The notes below the pieces were generated by a model that searched no databases, was not told the origin of the DNA, and saw only the letters and a list, made by a program, of their open reading frames with translations. The translations under genes and the position numbers were made by a program. Positions 6,194 to 6,437 of a stretch of 6,437 nucleotides of DNA are shown here, piece after piece. Each line of letters opens with the position of its first letter. The first letter of the stretch is position 1. This DNA is from an uncultured Bacillus sp. (GTDB lineage: Bacteria; Bacillota; Bacilli; Bacillales; Cytobacillaceae): contig CALGSR010000029.1 of assembly GCA_937902115.1 (NCBI GenBank), positions 1 to 6,437 of the forward strand, written 5' to 3'.

Positions 6194-6437
6194 ATGCACG
6201 CACTCCTTTAAAATGGCGTAATCGTTCATGAACTCGATCCATTTGTTTTGCATCAAGGACGTCTTTATCGTAGAAACCCCTTCTACAAACCATTTTATAA
6301 TCGCAAAACTTACAGTCATTTTCATCATCTGTAAAGACAAAATAGCCATTCGCCAGCATATCGATTAGTCTTTCTAAAATATCTAATCCATTGGTTCGGA
6401 CTGTTTCATCTTGCTTGCGAATAAAGCGTTCCCCCAT
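6186..6437 (-). CDS. AddB-like PD-(D/E)xK nuclease, C-terminal end only (runs off the window)
   Basis: Only the last 83 or so codons are present; the ATG at the window edge is probably an internal methionine. The visible part has CKFCDYKMVC, a C-x2-C-x5-C cluster (residues 42, 45 and 51 of this fragment). In AddB and related Cas4-like nucleases, three such C-terminal cysteines join one N-terminal cysteine to hold a 4Fe-4S cluster that stabilises the nuclease domain. The preceding stretch (LERLIDMLANGYFVFTDDEN) resembles the usual run into this cluster. The gene overlaps the AddA-like gene by 8 bases (ATGACTAA), a sign of translational coupling and of subunits of one complex. It could be AddB proper, a paralogue or a smaller RecB-type nuclease; the N-terminal part, outside the window, would decide. 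Confidence 0.75.
   Translation of the reverse strand: MGERFIRKQDETVRTNGLDILERLIDMLANGYFVFTDDENDCKFCDYKMVCRRGFYDKDVLDAKQMDRVHERLRHFKGVRAYD
6203..6209 (-). promoter_or_regulatory. Ribosome binding site of the AddA-like gene, inside the AddB-like coding region
   Basis: AAAGGAG on the minus strand lies 9 bases before the ATG at 6193 and within the last codons of the upstream gene. It supports 6193 as the start rather than in-frame starts further upstream, and fits translational coupling through the ATGACTAA overlap. Confidence 0.65.

Noticed and set aside
6194..6349. N-terminal extension of the AddA-like protein from 6349
   Set aside because: It overlaps the AddB-like reading frame, has no family resemblance, and a good ribosome binding site precedes the ATG at 6193.
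1..6437. tRNA, rRNA, CRISPR array, complete insertion sequence or riboswitch
   Set aside because: No regularly spaced direct repeats, transposase coding sequence, cloverleaf or conserved RNA motif was seen on either strand.

Overview
The window looks like a stretch of a low-GC Bacillota chromosome, most likely from a Bacillaceae member. The signs are AT-rich intergenic DNA, strong AGGAGG-type ribosome binding sites, Bacillus-style protein families and a Bacillus-type LexA-like box. Every recognisable intact or recently broken gene lies on the minus strand, so the region reads from right to left.

Right part (6437 to 3016): the 3' end of an AddB-like nuclease gene, carrying the terminal cysteine cluster of an iron-sulfur site, overlaps by 8 bases an AddA/RecB-like helicase-nuclease gene. 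The second gene has all UvrD/SF1 helicase motifs and a C-terminal RecB-type nuclease. They fall in two reading frames because of one net +1 frameshift near 3930-3950. Walker A, length (about 1058 residues if repaired) and partner suggest a second AddAB-type machine rather than the housekeeping addAB. A REP-like palindrome touches the stop codon, and a strong terminator lies just beyond it.

Middle (about 3000 to 1979): a spacer of about 400 bases holds the repeat, the terminator and a possible glyoxalase-fold remnant on the plus strand. Its left end carries a promoter with a near-consensus LexA/DinR box for a YdjM/DUF457-type membrane hydrolase gene. That gene is broken: its two halves lie in different frames and the expected histidine motif is missing at the junction.

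Left part (1978 to 1): a two-gene unit with its own likely promoter. A macro-domain protein with an extra helical, helix-turn-helix-like C-terminal domain is followed by a small vWA protein with a complete MIDAS metal site. A small hairpin with a T-tract between them could tune expression of the second gene. The pair looks intact and is the best candidate for a poorly described system, perhaps linked to ADP-ribose signalling; that role is inference. The rest of the window is marked by gene decay: two frameshifted genes and one possible remnant.
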